This document shows positions 1 to 11,219 of a DNA stretch of 64,000 nt, piece by piece. A model generated the notes under the pieces. It was not told the DNA's origin. It was given only the letters and a program-made list of their open reading frames with translations, and ran no database searches. How positions within the stretch are numbered: the stretch's first letter is position 1; each line of letters begins with the position of its first letter. A program made the position numbers and the translations under genes. The stretch is from Mesostigma viride (lineage: Eukaryota; Streptophyta; Mesostigmatophyceae; Mesostigmatales; Mesostigmataceae): the NCBI GenBank assembly GCA_009746045.1, contig RPFO01000188.1:2532874-2596873 (forward strand). The letters are read 5' to 3'.

Positions 1-1800
1 GCGCGCCTGGGCGAGGGATTTACGAGGGCGAGGTACAGATTTGTCGCGAATGTTATCTGCTATCAGTGCTTTCTTCTATGAGCTCATCGTTCGAGGTTTT
101 TTGCGTTCTTTTTGGGCAGTTTCCGCCAGCTATCTCGCCGTCGCTTGCCGTTGTGTTGTCGAATACCTGGCAGCTTTAGATTGTTTTCGTTGATGTCGTG
201 ATCAGGGCCGCTTCAGTCGCAGCCTATAGCTCTTCAGGAAGGTATAAGGCATTTCATAAAACGTGTTCCGGCAAGGATGTTGTGCGTATGGACGCTTCTT
301 GTTGTGTGAGAGTGACGCACCCTCTCTTCGCAGCGGCATCACAGCGCTCATGCGCTGAAGGGCCGCCAATGGTTTCTTTGCATTTTATCGTGCAAGGATG
401 GAAGTGTTTTAGTGATGATGATGTTGGAGATATTGCATTTGTGTGACTGCATGTAGATAGCTGGCACCAATGGTTGTTTGAGCTTTCCTTTGTTATGATG
501 ATGTGACAAGACTACAATGTGCTGAGCCAACCATGGTTGACATGCATGACTGCATGCAAGCTATATATACCATGTTCCTGCTTGGTTCCTTGCCCTCCAT
601 AGTCCCAGTTTGTCATCCATGCCGGGGAGGACAGTTTAGGAGGTGTTGTTGAGTTGATTATTAGCTTGGTTGTCATCAACCTTACACTCTAACCTAGGAG
701 AAACATAGGAAATGCTGCTTAGGCATATTAGGGCTACCATCGTCAAGGCTATGAACATATTTACAAGGCTGGCCATGCTGGAGGGATGATGAAGACATAT
801 GAGGTGCGTGGCCAGCCCTTCGTACATTGTAAACATACTCAGCATGGTTTTGGTGCATGTTGGATGGCATATGAAGTGGCACTGTGGGGTTACTAACTTA
901 CTGAGTGGTCCTTAGCGCCTTGTCAGGTGGTCATATAGGAAACCCATCAACTTGAGTAGTTCTTGTCACAATGACCCCCACGTTGACCATGCGTTGCCGT
1001 CAGCGTGCAAGAGTTAATTATGTGTGCTTTGGTCAGTTTGCAGATGTCTTTGATGAAGAAGGAGGTGCTAGTGTGGCTGAATGGTTACTATAATTTCCTT
1101 GTAGTGTCTACATGGGTGGCCGTCTTGGAATGGTTGTAACTTGGGCAGTTCTTGTCAGAATGGCGTCAAACCTGGAACATTGGAGGTACCATATGTGCAG
1201 AGGATGGTAGTGTGTGGTTTGGCCAGTTTTCACGTGGCTTAGATGTATTAAGGGGTGTTAGTGTGGTTAAATACTAGCTAAAACCTCCGTCAGCGTCATC
1301 ACAGGTGGCAATCTAGGAATATCCATCAAATAGGGCTGCGCTTGTCAGAATGACCTGAAAATTTGGGGCTGCATGTCCCCCCTCTCTAGTATTTGAAAAT
1401 ATAAGATATGGCATGATTCCATGTGTTTATGATTTGTTTTATTTTTTTTAGTGAAAAAAAGTACCCTTTTTGCGGGAAAATCCATCAATGTGTCTAAACA
1501 TCATTATTTTGTGCTCAAAATTAGGCAGACTTTCTCAAAAGTGGGGGAACTAATTGGAAATATATGATTTGGTCCAAATATGTTTGCCCATTGTCCTAGG
1601 GAAAATATGCCAAAAGTAGCGTCTTTTTCTATTTTTAGCGCGTAACCGGCATCTGGTGGGGGCTAGTACCCCCCCCAAGTGGTTGGAATTTTTTTAAAAA
1701 ATCATATTTATGGTTCCCAATCATAATTGGATTTTTAGCACATGCATAGGTATGGTTTCCAGAAAAGTGCCCTTTAGGCATATCCCCTCCCCTTAAATCG
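1..1800 (+). repeat. Left arm of long inverted repeat (unit 1)
   Basis: This stretch is matched in reverse complement by about 8650-10521: the first bases (gcgcgcctgg) pair with ccaggcgcgc ending at 10521, and matching blocks follow in order through the Tctttagcgc-type AT-rich section near 1640-1800. Small differences are scattered throughout, so it is an old or fairly diverged pair, not an exact duplication. The arm is cut by the window start, so its outer end is unknown. No transposase or other supported gene lies in it. Short ORFs occur but they show no recognisable domain and are mirrored in the other arm only because the DNA is repeated. It could be the terminal inverted repeat of a large DNA transposon or two inverted insertions of one repeat family. 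Confidence 0.8.
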
Positions 1801-1849
1801 TTATTGGTAAAGCTTTAAAAAATTTGCTGGGTTTCGGCAAGATTTCCGT

Positions 1850-3350
1850 CATGATCGGTAAGACACTCTCCAGGCTCACGGGATGCGCGTCTTATTATTC
1901 CATGGAAGGTTGTTCTTTCTTGCGCCGCTGGGCGAAGGACAATTCCGGTAATGGTACGATCGTGTGATCAACGTGACCCTTTGAATGTTTCGCTTCCTTT
2001 ATGGGTTATCAACGCAAGTTTTCGGCTTCTTTCCGTGCAGTTAGCGCCAGGTATAATGCCATTCCGTGCTGCGCATCGCCAGATTCCTGGCACCTTTCAG
2101 TGGTTTTTATGTACGTTGCATGGCTGGGATGTGTCAAAGCGTGACCGTGGCATATCGTCAAGTTGTCAGGGATTTGCTGAGTGGTTTCTTGGAAGGAGAT
2201 TGCTAACAGCACTCAGTTTTGTGTGAATATTGACGCGGCCTTTCTTAGCAGAGGCTTGATTGTGGTTAGAGGCTCACAAGCTTGAGTTTGTTTCTTGGCA
2301 AACAATTGCGCTGGAAAGAAAGGTGGCAGTGGTTTTTCTGAGGGGCATACTGCATGGGTGGAACTGCACGTAGGTAGGGGTTATCGTTGTCTTGTTGGCC
2401 TTTCTCCCACTAAAATGGGAGAGCCCTAATTCATATGCTAGCAAGGTGCCCAAGGTAACCATGGTAAGAAGCCTTGGCAAGCAGCATGTATGATAATTCA
2501 GCTTTCTCTGTGGACTGTCTGTTGTTACCCTTGTTGGGCAATTAGTGGATATGGCTTTCTAGGGTGTGTTTGAGCTTGGTTTTGGGATGATGCCCACACC
2601 ATAAACCTGGAATATGCTTTAGAAGTGTTGGCTAGGCATGTAGAGCTACCTGCCTCATTGTTGTGCACACACGCAACAGGTTGCCCGTGTCGAGGTAAGG
2701 GAAGGGCACATGACGTGCCCAGCCACCTCCTTGTACATTGTGGTCGAATTGGGCATGGTCAGGAGCCTTTTGGATGGCATAGGAAGTGTTAGTGTGCCTT
2801 AGTACTCACTAATGCCTTCCTTAGCGTCTGCACAGGTGGCCAACTGCCAAAATTAATAACTGCTACAGCTGAGCTCAGAATGCCACCAAACTTTGACAGT
2901 GCCTTCTATGGTCATGACAGAATTTGACTTGTGCTTTTCAGGCCTTAGTAATTGATGTGTTATGAGTGTGTATGGGGACGCCCCGCCTAAAAAAGCGTAT
3001 TTTTGGCCCCAAAATTAATAACTCAAAGGGATGTGCTGATTTTGTTGATCCAATTAGGTAGAAACAATGTCCCATGACATTTTTATATGGGGTGTGCTTT
3101 TTTCATGCAACTGGTCCTCCCACTGTTCTGGGCAAGATGTGCCCCGGACAGCGTTTTTTTTCTATTTTTAGCTCATAGCCGGTGTATGGCTGGGGGAAGT
3201 ACCCCCAACAAGTGGTGGTATGCATGCCCAAACATCATGTTTATGGTCCCCAAACATCATTAAGTGGTTGTCAGTTGCATTTCTGTAGTTATTAGGGGGG
3301 GTACGTTTTGATATATTTCTATGGGACCCTCCCCTTAAAACTACCAATGC
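1850..3350 (+). repeat. Diverged second unit of the same repeat, in tandem with unit 1
   Basis: The order of landmarks repeats that of 1-1800 but with heavy divergence: a ccatggaag start block near 1900 that resembles the right arm outside 10521, a gttggatggcat-like block (about 2770 versus 860), a cttagcg/caggtggc block (about 2825 versus 915), the tttttctatttttagc block (about 3158 versus 1625), and a final ccctcccctt block (about 3335 versus 1788). The left side therefore carries two tandem units and the right side one inverted unit. No coding function is visible. Confidence 0.6.
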
Positions 3351-3934
3351 GGAGGGTGTATCATGGACTGATGAAGAGGACAGCACAAATGCTACGGTAG
3401 TGTTTGTTGGCAAATAATTATCATGAAGTGTACACACTGATGGCCCGCCCGCTCCATGCCGCAACCGGGTCATGCCCCCTAGTGTGGATGAATAGATGAA
3501 CTTCAATTACTTGAATTTAGATCATTACTGATGAGGTAATTAGATAGATGGTAGAGCAGCCAGGTCTCCTACACCATCATCCTAAGGGCTAATTAATGCT
3601 CCGTGGCTCCTCACTAATGATGGTGTCGCGTTATTATTAAGCGAGACAACCGCTATTACTGATTCAGTTGGTAGTAATATAATCAGTGCTACCCAATTGA
3701 TCAATCAAATTACTCTGGTGGGTACTTGGGTTACATGAGTGGAGAGCAAGGGGGCAAAGGGAAGTTGGTACTGAGACCCAAGCCAAGCCACTGTCCACTG
3801 ACCACTAACAAGCCGATGGGCTCGCAAACCTAAAACTTTGCCTGCATTTTTGGTCGCAAACTATAAATTCCACCCAGTTTTGGGGTCGCAAAGTAATTAG
3901 ACGCAAAGTGATTTTGACCACTACGGTATTCCAA

Positions 3935-4012
3935 TTCTGTAAGTTGTTGTTGTTGTTGTTGTGTCCCACGCCGCCCAAGGGCAACAGAGAATCTATAGTG
4001 GCCGAGGGTTCC
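3935..4012 (-). repeat. Hairpin-tailed retroposon 3' end, (AAC)n tail
   Basis: Read on the minus strand this is a fragment of ctcggcc...ctctg(t)tgccc...ggcgtggg followed by an (AAC)n tail, which is seen on the plus strand as gttgttgttgttgttg at 3942-3960. The same ending occurs near 47.64-47.80, 48.9 and 50.9 kb. A short G/C stem (gccc...gggc) sits immediately before the simple-repeat tail. The architecture is that of a SINE-like or LINE 3' end. Confidence 0.6.
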
Positions 4013-4578
4013 TACTTATAATTCTATAAGTAGGAACTCTGCTCCGATAGGCGCTGGCTCGTACTCGTTGCCACTTGTCGCTGTGATTGCTAACCGCGCA
4101 CCTCGCTGGGCATACTGTAGGACTTCGAGCTGCTACCGCTCTCGCAGTCACTACTCACGTTCACGACCCAGTGTTATCACTCGCGCACGACGAAAGGGTA
4201 TAAGAGTGGGGAAACGAGCATATTAGCGGAGCCTCAATTTCTACGCGCCAATCCTTTTCATGCTACTGTATTTCAGCTGAGGTTGAGCACCTCACTGCGC
4301 ACTGGCTGAATTTACGACCAGCGGTCCCATACCTTGGTTGTATGATGTGTCAAACGGAGACGCAAGGTCGACCCACTCTAAGGGCGTTGCTAGCCCTGTG
4401 AGTGCGCCAGCGCTGTCTACAGGCCAAGGTGAAAAATGCAGGGAGCTTGGGCCAGTCTGCTGCTCCGAGCAGACAGATGCTGGGCGCGTGATTAGCTGGG
4501 ATAAATTCTGCTCGTTTTCGCAAGTCTGCCCTAATTTGCTAGTCAGTTTCTTAATTCTCTCCCGGCGTGTAAGAGAAC

Positions 4579-5130
4579 ATGGTGCCCAACGGCTGCACGC
4601 TTCCGAGCCGCCCAGTGCCTGCTGTAGAAAGGATGTACAGCACCGTGCTGTACGCGACGGACATAGACGGCGTGGAAATGAACGACCAGTACGTCTATTT
4701 CCACCCGAACGGGCTGGCCATCGTAGGCCTGGCACCGACCCACCCTCTCGTCCGCCTCGCTTCCGCGGACGGGCCGAATGGTCCCGATGGCGCGCCATCC
4801 ATTGTCTCAGTCGACATGGACCTTGGCAAGGGCGACCGCGTTGCCAACGTCTCGGGAAAGCACAAGAAGGGCGCGTCGCTCCTCCAAGCGGACTCCATTC
4901 TGTGCAAGGTCCAGACGTCGTCGGGCCCGGTTCACAAGGTGCGCTGCTGCATCGCGGGGGGCCTCCTGGAGCTGAATCGACGGCTGGAGCAGTCCCCGCA
5001 GCTGCTCACTGGGACATCAGCGGCATCCGACGGGTATATCGCGATACTACGGCCGCGGTCGCAGGATGTCGAGGAAGCGAAGCAGAAGCTGTTGTCACGG
5101 GAACAGTATAAGCAGTTGCGCAAGCTGTGA
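4579..5130 (+). CDS. Abitram (FAM206/Simiate) family protein, 183 aa
   Basis: This single-exon ORF encodes a homologue of Abitram, also called FAM206A or Simiate. In animals that protein binds actin and modulates transcription; the fold resembles the lipoyl/glycine-cleavage-H type beta sandwich. The recognisable family signatures, in order, are ERMYSTVLYATD near residue 17, HPNGLAIVGLAPTHPL near 42, VSGKHKKGASLL near 92, the segment from LCKV to LLELNRRL at about 108-138, and SDGYIAILRP near 150. Length equals that of family members (about 180 aa). The start at 4579 precedes all conserved blocks and has no in-frame competitor that would keep them. A TATA-like gtataagag lies at 4198-4206, 370 bp upstream, which is only suggestive. 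The last codons are part of a 35 bp tandem repeat that runs on past the stop codon. The gene sits alone between retroposons, inside the 10.5 kb inverted repeat. Function in algae is not known to me. Confidence 0.88.
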   Translation: MVPNGCTLPSRPVPAVERMYSTVLYATDIDGVEMNDQYVYFHPNGLAIVGLAPTHPLVRLASADGPNGPDGAPSIVSVDMDLGKGDRVANVSGKHKKGASLLQADSILCKVQTSSGPVHKVRCCIAGGLLELNRRLEQSPQLLTGTSAASDGYIAILRPRSQDVEEAKQKLLSREQYKQLRKL

Positions 5131-5465
5131 CACGGGAAAAATATAAGCAGTCACGCAAGCTGTGTCATGGGCACATTATAAGCAGGTACACAAGCTGTGA
5201 CACGGGAGCACCACCACCAGCAGCGCAAGCTGTGATACGGGACAGTGCTGGGAAACACTACAGTTGTGGGTAACAGTAACCGTACTCCGTACTGCAAGCT
5301 GTGAAACAGTAGGAGGAGGTTCTCGCCAACCATGCAGGATGGGACACAAGGAGGACTTTTTCGGCAGCTGAGCAAGCTGTGACGTGCAACTCTCAACCGT
5401 ACAGAGTGAAGGTCGAGCTGGGAGGCGCAATCCTTGCTCGTAGAGGAGTGAGAAAGCTGTGGTGG
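5092..5465 (+). repeat. 35 bp tandem repeat spanning the Abitram stop codon
   Basis: The block cacggga...tataagcag...cgcaagctgtg, which encodes the last residues (REQYKQLRKL) and stop of the Abitram ORF, recurs with a period of about 35 bp after the stop: caagctgtg appears at about 5122, 5157, 5192, 5227, then, with looser spacing, near 5292, 5373 and 5452. The first four units are clear and the later ones are degenerate. Because the period is not a multiple of three, each unit falls in a different frame. Confidence 0.75.
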
Positions 5466-5469
5466 GCGC

Positions 5470-6464
5470 AGCCCTCACCCCTCCGTGCCCTCACTCGGCA
5501 ACAGGTTCCGCCAGCCCTACAGAGGGAACAAGTCTTATGGCCTTGGGGTCCTCCAGGCCACCGACTGAGCCATAGACTGTTAGATCATTTGCAGGACTGT
5601 GGCAATGGGCCACGTCCCGTTACTTGCCAGCATTATGGTCTTATATTCAGAGTTGTTTAGACCTGCGGAGAGCGCCCCTAACCAAACTTCCGGTGACTCA
5701 GCAATGAGTCAGCATGGCATCATTGTAGACCCTACATAGGTGGATAGACCATGCATAGGGTCCGGATTCTTCCAGATTTCTGGCCTGCGCTGCTTGTCTC
5801 TTTGATATGTAGCGAGACATTAGGAATGTCGTGATTATGGACCCTACATGTCACGGGAGAGATTTTTATGATTTGGGGGAGAATTTGCTCACCATGCTGA
5901 TGCGCCTTGGTGTGGCCAGAGTCACTATCTTTGTAGCATCCAATTTTAAGAACTGCAGCGCACTGCATGCGCCCCTGGGTTGCTGTGGCTGTGGCTCAAT
6001 AGCGCTTTACACTAACCCAATTAGGGGTCACACCAGTGGCCATAGGGTAGCCAACGGGAGCACGAGTCTAATTAACTAATTAATGAATAGGGTAGCCTGG
6101 ACATTAAATCCAGGGCTATGTCTGTTTAGACGGTAAAAGGATGGTAGGCCGTTGGTTGCCTATCGCTATATGTTGCACATGTCATGGGCATGTAACATGC
6201 TTGGAAGCGCTTGCGATCGCCCCTTGGCATGGAACTCAATATGTCCTTGCCTTGGCAGGGGGCCTCCGCGAGCAACAGCCACTCGAGCACCTGCCTGAGG
6301 CAGCAAACACCCGGGGATTAATGTTTATTAATTAATTATCACGTAGACTGTGTCACGTGGGTACCAATAATAATTAATCAGTTAATGTACACGTGACTGC
6401 GTCACGTGAGCATAAGTCCTCAGTGGGAGGGGAATATCATTGGTATGGAATTAATTAATTAGAC
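5470..6464. other. Intergenic, with one hairpin-tail retroposon end
   Basis: No gene is supported here. Near 6050-6085 the sequence caacgggagcacgagt followed by taattaactaattaatg is a partial copy of the hairpin/(TTAA)n retroposon ending seen elsewhere in the window. Around 6340-6420 are several CACGTG-containing stretches in an AT-rich context with short ttaattaatt tracts. The repeated tagaccctacat motif near 5725 and 5840 is unexplained. Confidence 0.5.
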
Positions 6465-7862
6465 TCGTGCTCCCGTTGGGGAGTCACGGAGCATGAACCC
6501 CGATGGATGGATGGGTGCAAACAGTCCTACCGGTCTAATCTATCTACAACAGCTACCTACAACGTCTATCTAAAGCTATCAACATCTACTCTACCCTAGG
6601 GGAGCTGTCTGGCGTGCCTCCCGCGGGTTTGCACACGCGGGCGCTTCCCCACGGGGGGGGGCTTGTTGTCCTCTATGACCTGGGCCCACTTGGCCTTGTC
6701 CATCATCTTTTTCCAAATCACGGAGAGGCCTAGGCCCCCCATGTCCTTGACTAGCTGTTCTTTGAATGTGCGGGCCTTGCGGCGTCTAACATCACGGGGC
6801 CCGGCCCACGTCAGGAGGTGCCGGCCAGGCTGGGCTGGTCGCAGTCCCGCGGGGGGGCCACGTGAGGTGTCTACCTGGTTGGTGCGAGCTAGGTGCCCTA
6901 CGAGCTGCAGGCGCCGCTGCTTAATGGTGCTGGTGATATATGGCATGCCAAGGTACAGGTCCTCATTGCGGACGTGCGCAGCATGTCCTACTCTGAAAAT
7001 GGATCGCAGCATGTTGGTGACCGCGCCGTCTAGCTTGCGGGCCAGGTCGGCGGTAAGGGTCCACGTCTCGGCCCCATACGTAAGAACAGGAAGGACGAGG
7101 ACCTTCAACAGGTCCTGTTTCTGGATCTTGCCCAGGGGCTTGCGCCACAGGGCCCGGTATTGGCGTAACGCGTGCCAGGCAAGGGAGATGTGGTGGTCCA
7201 CATCAGCCTCGCAGCTGGGGAGCAGGCTGCCCAGCAGCTTGACACGGTCCCGATACAGGACTCGAGAGCCGTCAAGGAGAAGGAGGGGTGGCGGTGGGTG
7301 GGTGAGCCCAATCGCGAGAGCCTCTGGGCTTCTTGCTGACCTCAAGCCCCACTGCATGGGCCTCGATAGCCAGGCAGTCAAGCCACGTCTGCACGTGCCC
7401 AGTGTCCTCGAAGAGGGTGGTGTCGTCTGCGTAGATGATGTCCGCCAGCCGAATCTCCGTTTCCGCTCCGCCATGCCAGAAGTGGTTGGCAACCTGCACC
7501 CCTGGCTCCCTACCCACGATGCCGGCAAATCGCTTGTGCGCCTGAATCATTACGTATTCGACCACAATAATGAACAGGTAGGGCGACAGCACGCAGCCCT
7601 GCCACACACCCTTCTGTAAAGGGCATGGTGGCGTGGTCCCGTAAGAAGTGCGCACCGAAGTGGTGGACCCTTCATCCGCACAGGTTGCGGATGACGGCAA
7701 TAAGGGGGCGGGGGATCCGGAACAGCTCGAGGATGTCCCAAAGCGCAGGCCAGAAAACCGAATCGAAGGCTTTGATGAAGTCCACCAGCACAAGGTGCAA
7801 AGGGGACTCACCAGGCTGAAGGCGTTGCCGTTCCTCCACAAGTCGGCGAGTTGCGAAGAGAT
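6465..7862 (-). pseudogene. 5'-truncated LINE: RT C-terminal half, with 3' UTR and hairpin tail
   Basis: Minus-strand reading frames contain RT motifs in order: VWQGCVLSPYLF, the catalytic box YADDTTLF, then LLGSLLP, LTYGAETWTLT, the RNEDLY segment and RRLQLVGHLAR, ending with a GGLGLSVIWKKMM tail and a stop at 6596. The HTYGAETWT/GHLAR tail is typical of APE-type LINEs of the RTE/RandI-like group. The RT start is missing and a frameshift lies near 7270-7300, so it is not functional. The 3' UTR ends at about 6465 with ctccgtgactccccaacgggag plus (TTAA)n on the minus strand. A second copy of its 3' end is at 51215-51626. Confidence 0.85.
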
Positions 7863-7875
7863 GGAATGGATAATG

Positions 7876-8290
7876 CTAGCTATCTAGTTCCTAATTATAG
7901 GGTTGTGGGCACCACGGCCCGAATCGCTATGAATGCCGAACTGGGTCACACGCGGAGCCCCCAGTCCCACAGACTTGGGGGTGGTCTCCTTCATCACTAC
8001 TTGCCACCTATCCTTGCGAACCATCTGCCTCCATATTACAGACAAACCAGGAGGCTGCCCGGGTGTGAGACCGTCTCGTCTAGGGTACAGCACATGTTCA
8101 TGCCGAGCCTATCACGGAAAGTCCACGGGTGGCGGCCCTGCCGCGTGCAGCCTGGGGCACGCCAGGTGAGGACAAAACGTCCGGGCTGGGGGGGCAGTTG
8201 GTGCCAGCTAGTCTATCTGATGTATCTACCTGATCTGTGCGGGCCAGGTGCCCGGCTAGGCCCAGGCGCCTGTGCCTACCAATAAAGCGC
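7876..8290 (-). pseudogene. 5'-truncated 3' end of the second LINE family
   Basis: The reverse complement of this segment matches about 23800-24115, the end of the long LINE at 20.8-24.1 kb, including the block encoding GLTPGQPPGLSVIWRQM and the following gaaggagaccaccccaa stretch. Only the C-terminal tail and 3' UTR are present. It abuts the other LINE fragment at 7862, so two insertions lie head-to-tail in the same orientation. Confidence 0.75.
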
Positions 8291-8645
8291 TGTGCCTACC
8301 AATAAACCTGTACATAATAACACATGCAAGGAGCTAGGAGGGCGCTGTTACGATCTGCCGGCTCAGCGGCTCCTCCTCGACCCACTGGATGGATATTCCA
8401 AGAGCCTCGACGAACCTTACCTAAACTAACTAATCCGGTAGGAGGTGTAGCCTTATTCAGTTCTGTGTCGAAGATCGTTGAACTACTAACCTTAACATCC
8501 TCAATGCTTTACGATTATTCTGACCATACTGTGCCATTAACAAATATTACTTAGACCGCAATCCAACAATAATTAACACAATAACTCGGTTCGACTAGTA
8601 GCTGTAAAAGCCATAACTCAAATCGAACTGTCGACACAATCAAGG
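8291..8645. other. No gene seen
   Basis: AT-rich spacer between the LINE fragments and the right arm of the inverted repeat. The tandem phrase gtgcctaccaataaa occurs twice at 8272-8308. Nothing else is recognisable. Confidence 0.5.
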
Positions 8646-10521
8646 GGAGGGGACACCCCTAAAGGGCACTTGTCTGGAAACCATACCTATGCATGTGCTA
8701 AAAATCCAATGATGATTGGGGACCATAAATATGAATTTTTTAAAAAAAAATTCCAGCCACGTAGTGGGGGGGGTACTAGCCCCCACCATACATCGGTAAC
8801 GCGCTAAAAATAGAAAAAGACGCTATTTTAGTAACATTTTTCCTAGGTCAGTGGGCAAACATATTGGGACCAAATCACATATTCCCATATATATAGTTCC
8901 CTGACTCTTGAGAAAGTCTGCCTAATTTTGAGCACAGAATCATCATGTTTAGACACATTGATGGATTTTCCCGCAAAGAGGGTACTTTTTTCCACACACA
9001 AAAAATAAATGAAATCATAAACATATGGAATAGTGCCAAATCATAGATTCCCAAATACTAGAGGTTGGGGGACATGCAGCCGCAAATTTTCAGGTCATTC
9101 TGACAAGCACAGCTCTAGTTGATGGATATTCCTAGGTTGCCGCCTGTGATGACGCTGACGGAGGTTTTAGCTAGTTTTTAACCACACTAACACCCCTTTA
9201 TACATCTAAGCCAGGTGAAAACTGGCCAAACCACATACTACCATCCTCTGCACATACTGTATGGTACCTCCTATGTTCAAGGTTTGACGACGTTCTGACG
9301 AGAACTGCCCACTGAAGTTACATCCATTCCAAGACACCCCCCTCCCCCCCCCATCATTGTAGACACTACAAGGAAATTAGAGTAACCATTCAGCCACACT
9401 AGCACCTCCTTCTTCATCAAAGACATCTGCAAACTGACCAAAGCACACGCTGCTTGTGTCCTTGATAATTAACTCGTGCACGCTGACGGCAACGCATGCT
9501 CACTGTGGGGGGTCATTATGACAAGAACTACTCAAGTTGATGGGTATCCGATATGACCACCTGACAAGGCGCTAAGGACCACTCAGTAAGTTAGTAACCC
9601 CACAGTGCCACTTCACATGCCATCCAACATGCACCAAAACCATGCTGAGGATGTTTACAAAGTACAAAGGGGTGGCCACGCACCTCATATGTCTTCATCA
9701 TCCCTCCAGCATGGCCAGCCTTGTAAATATGTGCATAGCCTTGACGATGGTAGCCCTAACATGCCTAAGCAGCATTTCCTATGTTTCTCCCTGGTTAGAG
9801 TGTAAGGTTGATGCCAACCAAGCTAATTAACACAACAACACCTCCCAAACTGTCCTCGATCCCCGGCATGGATGACGACAAACTGGGACTATGGAGGGCA
9901 AGGAACCAAGTAGGAACATGGTATATATAGCTTGCATGCAGTCATGCATGTCAACCATTGTTGGCTCAGCACATTGTAGTCTTGTCACATCATCATAACA
10001 AAGGAAAGCTCAGACAACCATTGGTGCCAGCTATCTACATGCAGTCACACAAATGCAATATCTCCAACATCATCATCACTATAACACTTCCATCCCTGCA
10101 CGATAAAATGCAAAGGGTCCATTGGCGGCCCTTCAGCGCATGAGCGCTGTGATGCCGCTGCGGCCTGCGAAGAGAGAGTGTGTCACTCTCAAACAACAAG
10201 AAGCGTCCATACGCACAACATCCTTGCCAGAGCACTTTTTATGAAATGCCTCAGTAAACCTTCCCGAAGAGCTATAGGCTGCGACTGAAGCGGCCCTAGC
10301 TGATCACGACATAATTCAACGAAAACAATCTAAAGCTGCCAGATATTCGACAACACAACGGCAAGCGACGGCAAGCTAGCTGCATGGCGGAAACTGCCCA
10401 GAAAGAACGCAAAAAACCTCGAACGATGAGCTCATAGAAGAAAGCGCTGATAGCAGATAACATTCACGACGAATCTGTACCGCTTGCCCTCGTAAATCCC
10501 TCGCCCGGCCAGGCGCGCAAC
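8645..10521 (-). repeat. Right arm of long inverted repeat (inverted unit)
   Basis: Reverse complement of 1-1800 with scattered substitutions and small indels. The inner edge is near 8650, where ggggaggggacacccctaaagg mirrors the gccctttagg...cccctcccctt block at 1770-1797. The outer match runs at least to 10521, the partner of window base 1. Beyond 10521 the sequence continues with ccatggacgggcc, which resembles the start of unit 2 near 1900, so the true unit probably extends further out. Confidence 0.8.
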
Positions 10522-11219
10522 AGCAGCAGTTCTTCCATGGACGGGCCAGACACGCACTGGCAGCGCAGGTCTGAACAATTACTTTCCGATAATGGACGAA
10601 AATCTGGCGAAAAGCCCCAGCTCGGTTTAGAGTTCGATGCAACCGATATTATTAACCCAATGCCTGCTTCACGGTCAGAACAACCCCAACAACCGCGATT
10701 TTACAGCTGCTATCATGAATTCTGTTTCATTCCGCGCGACCAAGTACTAAGTAAGTAAGTACTTGCGTGTCATGCGCAAAGGCATGCCACGGAGTACTAT
10801 GCTAATCTCATTAGAAAAATAATTACACAAAATTTTAAACAACCAAAAAATTCAGATTACCCCCCATCATGCCGATGGCATAAAAAAACAACAGCGATAT
10901 TGTAAATCAGCTTATTTCCACCACAATTAACTATAACATCATAAACTCCGGCATCGCCTTTTAGATTCGAGTAAAATTTTTGCATTTCGCCTGCCCTAGT
11001 GTGGTAGTTTCGACTGAACGCAGTCGCCATGGCCACTTCCGCAAGGGGTGCGCGCACTGTGCACGTGAAATTTGTGACCTTCGGTCCGGCGCAAATTTTT
11101 TGGCGCCAAAAAATTCGGGGGTGTCCCGTCCCCCGATACGGATAATGCAGCACCTGAATTGACCAGCAGCTAAGTTCGTGCATGCTCGGGCCAAGCATGG
11201 CCCTCGCCCGTACGATCAC
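10522..11219. other. No gene seen
   Basis: No domain is recognisable on either strand. A minus-strand ORF (10857-11411) runs from here into the decayed LINE copy but is proline/glycine-rich at the start, unrelated at the end, and looks like chance. Confidence 0.5.

Noticed and set aside
3168-3506. 112-codon minus-strand ORF
   Set aside because: Lies partly in the repeat unit and partly outside it, with no motif and no upstream signal.
4292-5111. Other long frames overlapping Abitram (for example 4338-5111 plus and 4292-4798 minus)
   Set aside because: Only the 4579-5130 frame carries the conserved Abitram blocks.
6663-7619. 318-codon plus-strand ORF
   Set aside because: It is antisense to the LINE RT frame, which has the recognised motifs.
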